From: Verrucomicrobiales bacterium
GTDB taxonomy: Bacteria; Verrucomicrobiota; Verrucomicrobiia; Limisphaerales; J093
DNA: 64,000 nucleotides
Assembly (NCBI GenBank): GCA_024233215.1
Contig: JACKPW010000018.1
Span: 86,071 to 150,070, forward strand
Direction of reading: 5' to 3'
In this document: positions 63,657-64,000 of the stretch, one piece after another
Layout of the letters: every line of letters starts with the position of its first letter
How positions within the stretch are numbered: position 1 is the first letter of the stretch
Position numbers and translations under genes: made by a program
Notes under the pieces: generated by a model
Database searches by the model: none
Seen by the model: only the letters and a program-made list of their open reading frames with translations
Told to the model about the DNA's origin: nothing

Positions 63657-64000
63657 CGCCTATTACCCGGCAAGGTTCTTGTTTTCCGACAGACCGGCTT
63701 TATGGCCCACGACGGCAAAGGGAACCTCATGGGCTCGGTTCAGGATTGCACCGGCGGCGTCAGTAGGTTCGGCTTTCTGCCGCAACTCTGAGCGCCGCAA
63801 GCAATCCCGGAGACGGCACGCCGGAATCCAGTGCGCAGGCGTCGTGCTGACCGGGGTCGTTCATCGCCCGCAGGATACGCCGCTGATGAAGGGGAAGCCA
63901 ACAGGAAGTCCGGGCAGGAAGTCCGAGCGGGGAGCACAGGTCGCACAGGCGCGGAATCAACCGTCGCGTCCTGCCCTTGAATCCCCACCTTTTGTCTGGG
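63657..64000. other. Right edge of window, no confident gene
   Basis: A minus-strand stretch (about 63760-63890) reads RRILRAMNDPGQHDACALDS and GVPSPGLLAALRVAAESR, which could be a real C-terminal fragment, but it has no supporting start or family. It contains the second copy of the short repeat GTTCATCGCCCGCAG (63859 on). Confidence 0.3.

Noticed and set aside
63740..63988. Minus-strand frame at the right edge
   Set aside because: Pro/Arg-rich, no ribosome site and no recognised family; at most a fragment in another frame is real.
1..64000. tRNA, rRNA, riboswitch and complete insertion sequence
   Set aside because: Reading the gaps on both strands gave no cloverleaf, rRNA core or known riboswitch core, and only one decayed transposase end.

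Overview
The window looks like a chromosomal segment from a high-GC member of the Verrucomicrobiota, probably of the Limisphaerales/Pedosphaera type. This rests on protein-family flavour, not on a marker gene. The signs are a VPDGG-type C-terminal sorting signal, an H-X9-DG pseudopilin, very large secreted proteins built from delta-60, FG-GAP and Ig-like units, WD40 repeats fused to a kinase, an ECF sigma factor of the planctomycete/verrucomicrobial kind, and dispersed palindromic intergenic repeats. No rRNA, tRNA or CRISPR array was seen.

Layout. 1-5.2 kb: 3' part of a diheme, HzsA-related protein with a formylglycine-generating-enzyme-like domain, an ECF sigma/anti-sigma pair, and a divergent pseudopilin. 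5.6-11.6 kb: a six-BON-domain exported protein, a decayed M16 peptidase, a truncated MtfA-like peptidase, an SLC13/ArsB-like permease and a small secreted protein. 12-16.8 kb: a translationally coupled pair, a membrane pentaheme cytochrome with TPRs followed by a CRTAC1-type (FG-GAP + ASPIC/UnbV) protein. 17-27 kb: a signalling cluster with a nine-PAS histidine kinase, its NarL-type regulator, a REC-GAF-PAS protein with a degenerate kinase end, and a CPBP protease. 27-43 kb: exported proteins, namely a C-type-lectin-like protein, a VPDGG-CTERM protein, a transposase remnant, and an overlapping gene run made of a 3,083-residue protein with five delta-60 blocks (5+7+7+7+7 repeats), a broken RCC1/Ig gene and a beta-helix-like protein.

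42.9-48.5 kb is a gene graveyard: tail-fibre-like and terminase-like phage scraps, a deletion-fused sigma factor/TPR/SUMF1 remnant, the 5' stub of a restriction-endonuclease-like gene, and a few small surviving genes. 48.7-55.2 kb is a second giant secreted protein (FG-GAP, five repeats of one unit, three cadherin-like domains). 55.2-59.1 kb, on the minus strand, is a WD40-histidine kinase fusion and its response regulator. 59.2-64 kb is an accessory region with an MFS transporter bracketed by copies of one phage-like sequence, small lipoproteins and short repeats.

How the genes may work together (inference): the signalling modules and the sigma factor would control envelope, redox and secretion functions. 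Four of the exported proteins end in a similar C-terminal module, which suggests a common export or surface-attachment route. Several genes are broken by deletions or by single-base frame changes; the latter need checking against reads before they are called real.
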